This document shows, in pieces, positions 1 to 13,200 of a stretch of 64,000 bases of DNA. The notes below the pieces were generated by a model, which saw nothing but the letters and a program-made list of their open reading frames with translations, made no database searches and was not told the origin of the DNA. Both the position numbers and the translations under genes were made by a program. The number at the start of each line of letters is the position of its first letter. The stretch's first letter is position 1. The stretch lies in NCBI RefSeq assembly GCF_032854445.1, contig NC_088300.1, positions 6,448,001 to 6,512,000 of the forward strand. The letters run 5' to 3'. Source of the stretch: Liolophura sinensis. Its lineage: Eukaryota; Mollusca; Polyplacophora; Chitonida; Chitonidae.

Positions 1-199
1 ACCCTTCAAGTTCTGGAAAAGGCTCATATTTCTCCTCTTTATTTAGTTGGTGAACAAAAATTTTACCAAAATATACAGCACAGTCATTATTTTCCAACTA
101 GTCCATCAGTTGTCACCACTTGAATGGCTGTCCATTCACACTCAGTAGGTGGAATACACTTTAGAGAAATACAAGTACAAACTTCATTATTTATAATAT
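1..199. other. left-edge non-coding DNA
   Basis: No exon or repeat is recognised before the first SINE. Confidence 0.4.
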
Positions 200-470
200 G
201 GGGATCCTCTGTGGCTCAGTTGGTTAGCATGCTAGTGCAGTGTAATGACCCAGAGGCCTCTCACCAATGCGGTCGTTGTGAGTTCAAGTCCAGCTCATGC
301 TGGCTTCCTCTCCGGCCGTACTTGGGAAGATCTGTCCTCAACCTGCGGATGGCCGTGGGTTTCCCCTGAGCTCTGCCTAGTTTCCTCCCACCATAATGCT
401 GGCCGCCATCGCGTAAGTGAAAAATTCTCGAGTACGTCATAAAACATCAATCAAATAAATAAATAAATCA
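200..470 (+). mobile_element. SINE family A, full-length copy
   Basis: tRNA-derived SINE. A tRNA-like head (A-box-like tggctcagttggttagc, B-box-like gagttcaagtcc) is followed by a body with tggcttcctctccggccgta and ccaccataatgctggcc. The tail is aacatcaatcaaataaataaata. About ten related copies in this window define the family. This copy is moderately diverged. Confidence 0.9.
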
Positions 471-1235
471 AATTTATGATATGTTATGTACATCTATCAC
501 CAACCTTGAGACCTATTCATTTTTTGCCAGACATAGTAAGACCCCAGTAAGAAAGCTAGTTCAGCCACAAAGATTGCTTTAACACCAAATACAAGCTTGG
601 ACTGTAGAGACCTCGAGCTTTTGGGCTCTTTCCGCAACATCTTCCCCCTCTGTTGTTATATAATGTAGTCACTTTTCTCTTCTCCCAAAAACTCTCTCCT
701 GAAAGAAAATATATCAATTAACAGTGACAATAATTCAGCTTGTAAGGAAACAATGTACTTTCACTTCACTTCATTACTCCTAGCGTGCAGACACATACAC
801 TCATGCTTTTATTATCCTGATCTAATGAGTATTACAGAGTGATGTATGGTGTGTGTGAGGCCAGCGAGGTGGATCAGATCTGGTTTATGATAAATTGACA
901 GCTCGTGCATACAAGTTTAACACAGAAACACAGAATATCCTATTCAAACACTTGAATGCGCATCGTATACGATCATAGCTACCGTGTAACTTTTTTGACA
1001 ACAAAACATGCGTCTGTCCAGAACTGTCTGCTACAGGTGGCGCCCCAGTCGCCCCTCGCCTTCCAACTGCCTCTAGTACATTTCTTTTGATTGGCTGAAC
1101 GAAACATTGACCAATTAACTCCCGCCTTACAGACCAAAACAACATGGACAGGGACTGCAACGTGTGATCTGTCACTAACCAGAACTCAAGAAGAACACTG
1201 CAGGTTGCATATTTATTGCAAAACCCGCAGCCATA
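471..1235. promoter_or_regulatory. SLC30A6: upstream region / putative SLC30A6 promoter
   Basis: No coding exon is seen between the SINE and the SLC30A6 start. The last 200 bases hold a GC-richer patch near 1030-1070. An inverted CCAAT box (attgg, 1090-1094) and a direct ccaat (about 1111-1115) lie about 120-150 bases before the ATG. No TATA box is evident. The transcription start is not determined, so the promoter assignment is inference from position and CCAAT motifs. Confidence 0.4.
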
Positions 1236-4200
1236 ATGAGCGCGTTTAACAAAATCCCTGATCTGATTAGCAGCAGTGTAACAACCGGTGTTCAAGGAGG
1301 TGATTTTACTTCAGGAAATTCAGGTAACATATCGTGCAAACTGCAACAACAACAACTGGAGTCTAACTTGTGCTGCTTGTGTTTGTTGGTTTCCCTGTTC
1401 TCAGGTGTTCTCTGTACAAAACAGATTGTTTAATGAAATGAGGTCTTTCTGCGTCGTGATAGCACCTGATCCCTTACCGTAGCCTTTTCCTGCATGACTC
1501 CACCTTTGCTCAAATATTTAGATGTTTAGTTAGGCCTATTTCATTGGAGTTTTACACTGTACTCAACTCAAGAGTACTTGACTTATACGACAGAAGCCAG
1601 AATTAAAATGGGAGGAAACCGACGAGAAGTGGGTGGGGTGAGGAGGGGAGGCGCGGGCTGCTGGCTGACCTTACCACACACAACCAGACCATAAGCCAAC
1701 ATCGGCTGGGCTTGAACTCACAGTGATCTTTATTAATTGGTAAGAGGCAGCACTTGGATGTCAAAGACATCCAAGTATTGGAGCAAAGGTGGAGTCCTGT
1801 AGGACTTACCAATCATTCTATTTTTAATTTAATGTATGTTGCTCAATCAAAAAAAGTATTTATAGACAGTCCTAGTAGATTTTCAGAAATTATGCAGTGA
1901 AAGTAGATGGATTCATCTAGGCCGTTATACTGATTAAACTCTTATCCTGCATCAGACAGAATACCCGGGTTTTTATTAGACAGCAGTGCTTACGTGAGTG
2001 GACATGTATTTTGTCTTATCCCGCATCAGACAAAATACTCCGCTTTCCATTTTACAACAACAGTCACGTGGAGTAGAGATATATTCTTGAATCCTGCAGA
2101 CGTTGTCAAATGTGTCTGTTGAGTAGGTTATCTCCCTTTGTTTGGGTCCAACAGTGGTCACATCACTGAAGCGTTTCACCTATACATCCGTCTTCTGCGC
2201 TGAATTGATGGGTCTTTGCATGATAAATTCATTACATAGTGACTTAGTGATAGCATATGCAAACATAGTGTCAGTAATCTTCATACTGGGCTCGGCTGCT
2301 CGGCTGACGTCTCACCCAATATGTGGATTATTGACACCATATATTTGCGTGTCCTATCACTGAGTCACCATGTAGCTAATAATGTCCTACAACCAATGCC
2401 ATATGCATCTGTTGACTAAGTTATCTCAGCTGAGGCCTTACCAAGTGTGAGAGTTACTGACGCCATATATTTTCATATACTGTCAGTGAGTAATCATGTA
2501 ACTAATAATACGTGAATGTGACAGACTGGTCACTCAGTTGCTCGTCTGATGGTGGAAGGAGATGTTTCTTAAACTACTGACTTGGTTTATTACAGATATG
2601 TGGCATTTTCAGGATATATTTATTTTCCAAGCTTAAGTCTGAAAGTAAGAGATGTGGGCAATGAGTACACAACTGTGGCAGTACCTGGCTGGGGTACTGT
2701 TTAGTGAGGCTTTCTGATTGACTAATATTTAGTGGATGGTGTATCTCTGTATTTCTGGTGTTCCATGAGCTTGGTTTATCTCATTCTCAGCTTCAGCAGA
2801 GGAGGCTGATGTCTTAATGAATCTCTCTAGCCACGTCACGGATATAAACTTGTCAACAGACACATGGCATCGTCTGCAGGATAAGGGAATATACTCCTGC
2901 CCCACATGATTGTTGCTGTCCAATAAAAATGGGAGAATTTTGTCTGATGCGGGATAAAAACATGCAAGTAATTCCTTTGCATGATAATGATTTATGATTT
3001 ACTGCTTTGTAGATCTTCGATTGCGCAGCGGAACTATGGGAGAAAGAACCAAGTATTACACTTCTGTGAGTTTATCTGTGATTGCAAGGTGTATATTTCC
3101 CCTGAAAAATCACTATGGGATTGTGTAGTTATAAAACAGCCTGACTAAAAACAAAAAAGAAGAATTTTCAAAGTTAGTGTTTTTTAATATATATCTGGAG
3201 GTTTTTTCAGTATGCTTTCCCATTTTATTTAAGCATATTTAACCATCTTAGAAACTTATTGTGTGATAATTTATGAATTACCTCTTATAATTCCAGGGCA
3301 CAATATACCCGTTCATGACAACAAGATCATTTCCTCGGTTATTTTGGAGAGAGTTGCGTAATGTTGCCAAGGAGGATGAGGTAAGACACTGGTGTCTTGA
3401 AGATGTCACAGATGCAAAGTTCTTGTACAATAACTGTTTAAAAATACCAAGCAAAGGCTAAATATAGTGGATTAAATTGTCCTTGTGTTTGAAGTCTATC
3501 AATTCTACATCACTCTTTAAATCTAAACTGACTGAACATTTAGTTGTTAACTAACTGTTTTGTTCTTGTGTTCTGCCCAACCTTATTGTTGTACATCAGA
3601 ATTATTCACCTTGTGTAATTGCATGTCAATATCAGTGTTTCCTGATTTTGGGAAGGAACAAGTTCTTCAGAACTTTACTTCCTTCAAAAGCTACCTTATG
3701 TGTTTGTGTATTCTTGTTATGTAGTTATAGTGAGTGAAATGACATGAAATGAAGCAAATGTTTCCATACCTGCAGATGAGTGTTCATTTAAGGCTCGATG
3801 ACTACAAACCAGCTTATATTGATTCTCTGACTCTTGTAATGAAAATAATTATTCATTTATGTGTCTCAAAAGGAACTTGTAGTTTCCTTGGTGATAGATA
3901 CAATATTATGCCCCCCCCCCCCCCCCCAATCTCTTCTTCTATATTATACTTGCTTGGTCCACACCAAGATATGTAAGGCATAAAACTCAGGACTGTAATC
4001 TCTTCCTTGCTTCTGCTTATCAATGTATGGTACTAAAAAGAGTTATTTATTTCAGGCCAAGAAGATATTGATGTTTACCTGTGTGAATGTGATGGGAACA
4101 ATCCTGCTGCTGTTGTGGTGTCACACCTCTGATAGCATGGGTATGTGGTTCTGACTGATGTGGGTATTATTAAATATCTGTAGAGTCTGCATTTCACTTG

Positions 4201-7200
4201 TTGTTGGGGGGATGAGCTGGGATAAGGGTGTATGTCTTCAAGAAAGAAAGTTTTCTTGCGGTCTGGTCTTCGTACATGAAGGAGCAGATTTAGCTGTTAT
4301 TTGTTATAATTTTGCAATTTACATCAGTAAACTGTATATATACTGTCCAATCCCTCATAAAATATGTGTTTGAAATGTGCCAGGCTGGTGCAAAGTCTTA
4401 TTTCTAATTCTACATTGGAAACATATTGAACTGTTACAGGGAGTTCACGCAAAATATAACAGTTATGTATTCAAGCTACATATAATGTAACAGTTACAGG
4501 GTATTCAGATTAAGTTTAATGAAACATGTCCAGGGTGTTCAGTCTGGATCTGATACTCTTTATCTTTCTCTTTTCCAGCACTGACGGCATATACATATCT
4601 CACCATTTTTGACATATTCAGGTAAGACTGTTTGTGATGCTAAAGGATAAAACAGCACCTCGTGGACAATCTTTAAATGATTTTAGTCTAGTACTATCAC
4701 TGAAGGATATTAATCTTTTCAGTACAAATCTTGTTTTGCCACTTTTGCGCTCTCAGCAAGGTTGCAGTCTCAGTGTAGTAAGCTTTAGAAGTCACTCGCT
4801 GTACTGACATGCCCCTGACTAGATTTATAGAAACACCTACCTGTCGACTTAGAGACTGTCTGGTGTTGGTCATAATCCAGTTCTCTTTCTGGAAGCGCAT
4901 TCGTTTCTTCCACTCAGTTGTGTATTGAAGCACATATTGTAATTTCTTCATTCCAAGAGGTATGACCATCAGACCAAGTTAGCCACAGGTCAGGATAAGG
5001 AATTGTACAGTTACTACATCTGACTTTAGATATTTCTATAGGTCTAAAATACAGCGACAGGTCAGAGTGTAGGGATAGGCAGTAGTATAGATTAGCCACA
5101 ATGTGAATTCAGGGTGTCTCGTCTCCACATTTTGTCCATTTACCTTTCTCTCCCATGTTAATTTTATCGCGCAGTAGGTAGTAGTGAGATTGAGCAAGGT
5201 TGCAATGCATGCTCATTGATATTCACAGATTATAGAATGGATTGTTTCCAGTGTGGAAAGGAGCTTGCTTGTTACATGCAGAGTTGTTTAAAGAATACAT
5301 GAAAATGAACTCTAAAACAAAGATCATGTTTCTATGCCAAATGAAGAAAAATTATACCCTGGAATTTTTGTGAAAAGAATTTCATTTTGGTGGTATTTTT
5401 TATACCTGTTAATTACCCCTCTGTAGTATGCATAGTTTCCGTCAGCGATCAAATTTTTTCAGAAGTTATGTCATTGTTGATCTTGCTCGTAAATCGGTGA
5501 CCACCCCTTGAGCCGGGTGAACCGTGTCGCTACAGTTTGGGCAAAGTGACATGTAAACGATGTGCACAGATACTGCATGGCTTCTTCAGGCCAGCTTAGC
5601 GCCCCGTCCGTGTCACTACACCTGTTCCCCACACAATCGCCTGCATTCGGCAAGAGCCTTTTGTTCTGTCCCCCACAGAGTTCTTTTTAAACAGACCAGC
5701 CCAGATAGCACAGTTGGTAGAGCATCCTCTTCAAGAGGCAGTAGATCAAGGGTAAATCTTGGGTCAGGTCACACCTGAGATCTTAAATGAGGAAGTTGTA
5801 ACTTGCTCGCTTGGCCTTCAGCATGAAGGGGATAGTGCAACGACTGGTTGACCAATATCAGTATAATGGCTCGGACGGGGTGGCTTACTTGTAAGTCGTC
5901 TCAGTGAAGCACCACTAGATAAAAACGTGATGGAAATTCGTCCTGCAACAAGGAGGCACATTATATGCACTCTAAGGACTCCTTTGTCATCATATGACTG
6001 AAAAATTGTTAAGTGCGATGTTAAACCTCAAGCACTCACTCACTCACTCTCTCTTTTTAAGCAGGGATCATCATTGATGTCACTGCTGCAAGCTACTTAA
6101 TCTCTAGACTTACTTCTGGGGTGTTAAGAAAACTGTACTTGGAAACCATATTTACCCTCTGAAGTGCTAGTTGAAAAAGTTGTTTGTACTGTTATATGTC
6201 ATTACACATTATAATTTGCGCATTAAGAAATAAAACCAAAGTGTTTCATGTATCCTTTAAGCAGATTGCCACACAGTATATTTCTTCTGACTCTCTGGTA
6301 TACATTTCAGCCTGCTGACATGCCTGTTGTCAGTGTGGGTTCAGAAACAGAAGCCTACTCCACAGTTTTCCTTTGGGTGAGTCAAGTTTGTAAGCCAACA
6401 TGTAAAACTGGCTTTAGGTATTCCATGCATGATTAGGGTAGCTCTTTGATGCAGAAATAGGATTACATATATGCCTTTTTGATTTCATCATTTCATGATT
6501 GACATTTGCCTCTCCGGTAGTATGTGGGAAGGCCTGACAGCAACCTGCACAAATCATTTTTCATAATAATTGTGTGCATAAATTCCTGAAAAAAAAGTTC
6601 TTTTGAGGTCAAAACGGGTGAAGATTTAAAGTAGTTCAATTCAAATGTCAAATAATACCATATCAGAAATCTCTCTCTTATCACCTAGATTATATGCCTT
6701 GTACTTGATCAGGTATGAGAGGTTCGAGGTCCTGGCTGTTTTTGCCAGCACTACTCTATCTCAACTTGGTTCCTTCTTCATTCTCAAAGAAAGGTGAGTC
6801 TGTGGAGAGATAGATCATCGAGCAGGCTTCTTGTATGACTTCAACCCCTGTCTCCCAATGAGTTTTGTAATATCGCTTTAAAGTTGTCAACCAAATTGCA
6901 ACCTGGGAACAGCCTAGATGCATGTACCCCAGTAAATGTTTTACCTTATTAGCATGAGTGGTTCAGGTAACTTGTATAATCGTAAATTGATGTAGATTAT
7001 TGTACATGGTAAGAATTCATGCTAAATATGTGTCTTTATTTTATTACATTGTATCTGTATATTTCATTTTTATGTAAATGTAAATATTGACAGAAATATC
7101 AGTTATAATTTCTGCATTATAACTTTTTCTTGTAGTGTGGAGAGACTCCTGCAACAGCCAGAAGTACACATGTACGTTCTTGTCACAAGCACTCATCGAT

Positions 7201-10200
7201 AATTGAGGCTCTTTAAAGACATAGTTCCTGACCAGTATTCACTATGAGCTGAACTACAGATATTATCTCCTTTCTTTATTTAATATGATTCAGTCATAAA
7301 CAAGCAATCTTTAAGGTCATAATTGACTAATTGATAGATGAAGATGTTTTATGCTGGATGTATGTGGAAGTATTTCTAATAAATTGAATTCTTATTGATT
7401 TTTGACTTTTCTAGACGACACCAAATTTTATCACACTTGTCACTTGTATTTTATCACAAGTTCCACAACCTATGTCATAAACTATTACTCTATACTTGGT
7501 TACAGAGGGCGTTTGTTGGTGGGAACTATCCTGGCCTTTGTGTTACACATGGTACTGACTTACGGGGTGAAGAACCGAGCGATGAACCACGTGATAGCAG
7601 CCTCAGGGTCCAGCTGGCTTCAGGAACACATGACTGATATAAGCGAAAGGTTATTATGTTCTTGTCCATTTGTCATGGAGAAAATAACCCAACCAAAAGA
7701 ATTGGGGCCAAGCAGTGTGCTCAGTGTTCTTTGTTGATGTATATTGTATTCCACCAAAAGTTTGGTATGTACAAAGGCACTTTCAGAAGCACATAAAAAC
7801 ACAAAATGACACTTTTGATGTTGTTCTGATCTGAAGTTAATCAAAGTTCACAAGAAACTGACCCTATAAGGTGGATGAATCATTCTGAATCAAGAAAAAT
7901 GTGGGGGGCCTCCGTGGCTCAGATGGTTAGCGCGCTAGCACAGCGTAATGACCCAGGAGTCTCTCACCAATGCGGTCGCTGTGAGTTCAAGTCCAAGTCC
8001 AGCTCATGCTGGCTTCCTCTCCGGCCGTAAGTGGGAAGGTTTTCCAGCAACCTGTGGATGGGCGTGGGTTTCCCCTGGGCTGTGCCCAGTTTCCACCCAG
8101 CATAATGCTGGCCGCTGTCGTATGAATGAAATATTCTTGAGTACGGCGTAAAACACCAATCAAATAAATAAATAAATACAAGAAAAATGTGTAACTTAAA
8201 AATACGCTCAACCTTATGTGAAATACAGTACTTATACCTGGAAAACTAAGAGATAGTTCAAAAGCATTCGAGCGAAACAGCAGAGAATGAAAGGACTGCT
8301 GTAGGCAGGAAATGGTCCCCATTGGCATAGAATTAGTAACATTTGGATGTGTTACCTGTAAGTAGGAAATGTACAGAAGACAGGCATTTTTCACCTTTGT
8401 GGGGACTAATGTTTGTATATTTATGTGATGGCATTTATAGTCTCATCTAGGTTGTCTGTTTCAGCCTGTGTCATGTGATCCCTGGTCTCAGCAAACTCCT
8501 CCTGCCCCGCATAAACCCATTTGCCCTGATTGCCTTTGCTGGGGGCCTGGCACAGGTTGTGGCCTACATTCTGATTGACAGCAAGTAAGTCCAAACTTTT
8601 ATGGTCACTACAAGCCTAAAAATAGCTGCCTGACATTGTTGAAAACACTTCTATGTAGGCGGTAGGATTTGTCATATATGTTGTATACAGTGTTATATAA
8701 TATTGAGCAGTTAACCGTGGTCCAGTTTAACATGTATAGACAATATGGGTCTTGCGACTTTCACCAAATGGGTAATTTCAAAAGTAGCAGAAATATTTTT
8801 AGGCTTGAGGTGTAATGTGACCTTGAGGTGGTTGTTTGGTGATTTCTCACCTTTTAAGCCTGAGACTCCAAACCTCTGAACGAGGGGGATTACTAATAGT
8901 TTACCAGGTGACGTACTTGTACATGTAGGTGAGTGGTCCAGCGTCCAGCATACATGTAGGTATGGAGGATTTAAGGCAAGTTTCTTTGATCAGATTAACT
9001 CACCATCCAGTGAATGAATAAATATAGAAAGAAATTGTGTGACAGATTTCTAATGAGAATTATTCTCCAGATATTTTCTTTGAACGAAAGTAGCACTTAC
9101 TTAGAAAACCACAATTGGCAGTTGGAGTCATCATTGTAAAAAGAATGTCAGTCATCTGATATATTATTAATTTTCATGATTTGATTAGATAGAAGTGAAG
9201 AGTGAGTACATGATTGAAATTGTTTTGAAATATTGCAGAATTTCTGGATCAGTCTTACTAATCACCATCAGACCATGATATCTGTCAGTATGTGTTTCAG
9301 GAATTACCACGTAGCTGACACATGGGCCGCCATGAGCATTGCCTTCATGATTCTGGGCACCATGTTCCCTATGAGTGTTTACACCGGCAAGATTCTCCTG
9401 CAGGTACTACACCGCTGATTCTATGGACATGCACCATATACCTACCATAGAAATGAGCCATTGTGTGCTGTTAGAGGCGCCATATATGTAATCTGTCCTG
9501 TTTTATAAGGGTCTGGTAAGATTGGAAGACACTGCCAATATTGCTTTGTTGGTCTGTCTGAAAATACCCCAAAATCTTGAAAACAAGTTGCATTTGTTTG
9601 TAAAATTAGATAAAACCATGTATCTCTTGATGAAGATGAAGTTTATAGGAAGAGTAAAGTTTTGTCAGCCAACATTTTTCAAGATAAAAACCCTGAAACT
9701 TGATATACTATTGTAAATTAAATGTACAAAACGATAAGTCATTGCAGCTTGTACATTCATGTTAGTTTGGCTACAGTATAGTAAGTTTATTTCACCCACC
9801 ATGTTTTGTGTGTCTGTTGCAGACAACTCCGGCTCATGTGATTGGTCAGTTGGACAAGTTATTACGAGAAGCCACTACCTTAGACGGTGTCCTGGAGTTC
9901 AGACATGAACATTTCTGGACTCTCTCGTTTGGAACTTTAGTAAGTTTATTCATATTCACATACATGTGTTTCCATATTATGATGATTATAATTTTAGCTC
10001 TAGATCACAATCATCCCTCGAGTGTCACCTCTGTGGGCAAAACTAAGCAGGTCTTGAATAGGGGGCTAAATGTCAGGGCTCAAATGGTACTTCAAATGGA
10101 ATTTTGTCATCGTGATTGTCTTTTACACAATACATGTGTCCAAGCATCAGCTCGGTGAGAGATAAACGAGGCTTGTTCATTTGCCAAGTGTAAATAGCAT

Positions 10201-13200
10201 CTCAAATCCGAGCGGACTTGACCATAGTTCTCGTCCAATGAATAATACGAGACCATTGTGCCCAAAATGTCATCACAAAGGAAAGGAATGAACTACAAAT
10301 GAACCATAAAAGAGGCTAGTTCATTTGCCACAGGTAAATGGCATCTCAAATCCGAGCGGACTTGACCATAGTTCTCGTCCAATGAATAATACGAGACCAT
10401 TGTGCCCAAAATGTCATCACAAAGGAAAGGAATGAACTACAAATGAACAATAAAAAAGGCTAGTTCATTTGCCACAGGTAAATGGCATCTCAAATCCGAG
10501 CGGACTTGACCATAGTTCTCGTCCAATGAATAATACGAGACCATTGTGTCCAAAATATCATCACAAAGGAAAGGAATGAACTACAAATGAACAATAAAAG
10601 AGGCTAGTTCATTTGCCACGGGTAAATGGCATCTCAAATCCAAGCGGACTTGACCATAGTTCTCGTCCAATGAATAATACGAGACCACTGTGCTCAAAAT
10701 ATCATCACAAAGGAAAGGAATGAACTACAAATGAACAATAAAAGAGGCTAGTTCATTTGCCACGGGTAAATGGCATCTCAAATCCAAGCGGACTTGACCA
10801 TAGTTCTCGTCCAATGAATAATACGAGACCACTGTGCTCAAAATATCATCACAAAGGAAAGGAATGAACTACAAATGAACAATAAAAGAGGCTAGTTCAT
10901 TTGCCACGGGTAAATGGCATCTCAAATCCAAGCGGACTTGACCATAGTTCTCGTCCAATGAGTAATACAAGACTAGTGTGCCCAAAATGTCATCACATAG
11001 GAATGGAATGAACAACACATAACATAAATTAGGCCCCGAGTGACGTTAGTGGGAAAGGTTACCCATTCGCAAAATAGTAACTTATGGCTTCCTGATTGGA
11101 TAACCTAGACACCCATGTGAAATGGTGTGCAGAAGTTTGGCAGAGGTTAACCATTACAAAATTCTGAACTCCAGCTCGTTGATACAGTGGCTGTGTGGTT
11201 TGAGAGGTACATGTAAATTCACTTGTTTTCAAGGTTCCCACTTTATATTTGACAGATTGCATTGTCATAGTAGATGAATAGCAAGCTACAAAACTGTTTC
11301 ACCCCTTGTTTACTTATGTGGATTGGATCTTTTCAACACTATTACCATATGTGATATTTTCATACACGACATATTTTGTGGTTTACTGATAACTGACTAG
11401 CAGATGGTTGAGAATAAAAAGGGGTATGATGAAAATGCACAAATTGGTAATTTCCATTGTTGGACAAAATGTTGTACTTGTAGTGCTATATGTAAAGCAG
11501 TTTAATGTTCAAGATATTATTAAAGAGTACTGAATATCAATGCGATTCCTTTGAATGAATGAATCAATGAAACTTTTATTTAAAGAGGGTAGCTCTGTCA
11601 GATTTAACAATTTGCTCCTCCCAGAGGCCGTCTATAACAATACAAGAAGATGAAAGAAGTACTAACAGTGTGTACAATTCCATTTTTTAAAAACTTGAAA
11701 ACAGTCAGTAATACATCATTACATATATCAGTTTATATAAATTTAAGGGTTGAAATAATTTTTCAAAAAACATGACTTACAAGCATAAAGTAATGGTGCT
11801 GTTTTGATAAGACATTCTAAACTGTTTCAAGGATGACAGCCAACTACTGTAAAAAATGTTTTTATAATGGAGTTATGCTTCTCTATGTGAACGTTGTTAA
11901 CAGTTGATGTATTAAGAAACTTTTTGTGTACTGCTGTGTTTTTAAGAAGCAATCCTTTTGGATATAAGGGTGACTCATCATGGTATGGTTCAGAAATAAG
12001 ACAAATCCTAGGATATCTGATGCCATCCTAAACTGACGTCCAGTGTAATGGTAGGAGAATTGGAGCTGTCGAAGTATGTATTTTATAATCTAAAATCTAA
12101 AAAGCTATTTTTTGAAATTTAAATAATCTGTCATTAAGTGACTGTGGACAAGTTCCCCATACTGTACTACAGTAATCTAAATGTGGCAAAATACAGCTAT
12201 GAAAAAAAGTTTTTTGTGTCTTTACGTCTCAATCCAGATAAATCTTGTTCTGCTTTAAAATTCCAAGAACTTTTGAAATTTTTTTGCAAATGAAATCAAT
12301 ATGGCCTTGCCTTGTAAGTATTTTATTTATGAAAACACCTAAAAGTTTTGTTAATGAGACTTGTTTAGTTGAGGAGTCTTCAATTTTTATGTTTAAGGCA
12401 CTGTTTTTTTACTCGTCGGAGACACTGTCGAGAACTTATTAACATAAACTTTGTTTTATCTGGATTTAAATACATTTTATTTTCATAACACCACACAGTG
12501 ACAGCTTTTAGGTTTTGGCTCAAAACTGGCTCAATTTCTGTAACAGGTTTAGCATTATAATGGATAGTTGTGTTATCAGCAAAGTTCTCAACATGAGAAG
12601 TACATGTGTTAATATATTGTGTTACATCTACTTAAAACAAGTACATGTATTAATATATTGTGGAAGGTCATTTATATACATGATGAAAAGTAGTGGTCCC
12701 AATGTTGAGCGTTGTGGAACACCTGTTTCTATTGTCATCTCCCCTGAAGCTTTTCCTGCTACATTAACCACACATTTTCTGTTCTGGAAATAAGACTTAA
12801 AGAATCTCATGTCTGTGTTGTGGAACTTATACACTACTAACTCATCTAGTAGGATTGAGTGATTTACCATATCAAAGGTTTTTTAAAATCAAACTTTATA
12901 GATCCAGATGTATTTCCATTAGCAGTTGATTAACGCCAACATTCAGCAATTTTGATTAAAGCAGTTTCACAGAATGTGACTTACGAACCCAGAATGATTC
13001 TTGTGTAGAGAGAATTATGTAAATGCCTTTCAAATATTTTTGATATTATTGGAAGTATTGATATGGGCCGGATCGTTTTGATGAATGACTTATTTCCTCT
13101 TTTGTGGAGAGGAATGGATGTTTGCTGTTTTCCAAGTATTGGGGTAGGTATTTGTTGTTATGCACGTGTCATTGATTTTGTGATGACTGGTGCAGAATTA

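Noticed and set aside
885-1295. 136-codon minus-strand frame over the SLC30A6 promoter
   Set aside because: No family resemblance, and it overlaps SLC30A6 exon 1 antisense.
7904-8000. tRNA gene
   Set aside because: A/B-box-like motifs are present but the cloverleaf is not, and the sequence is the head of a SINE family with many copies.
12628-12870. Stand-alone gene with reverse-transcriptase motifs
   Set aside because: It is one block of a decayed LINE with mutated catalytic residues and broken frames around it.
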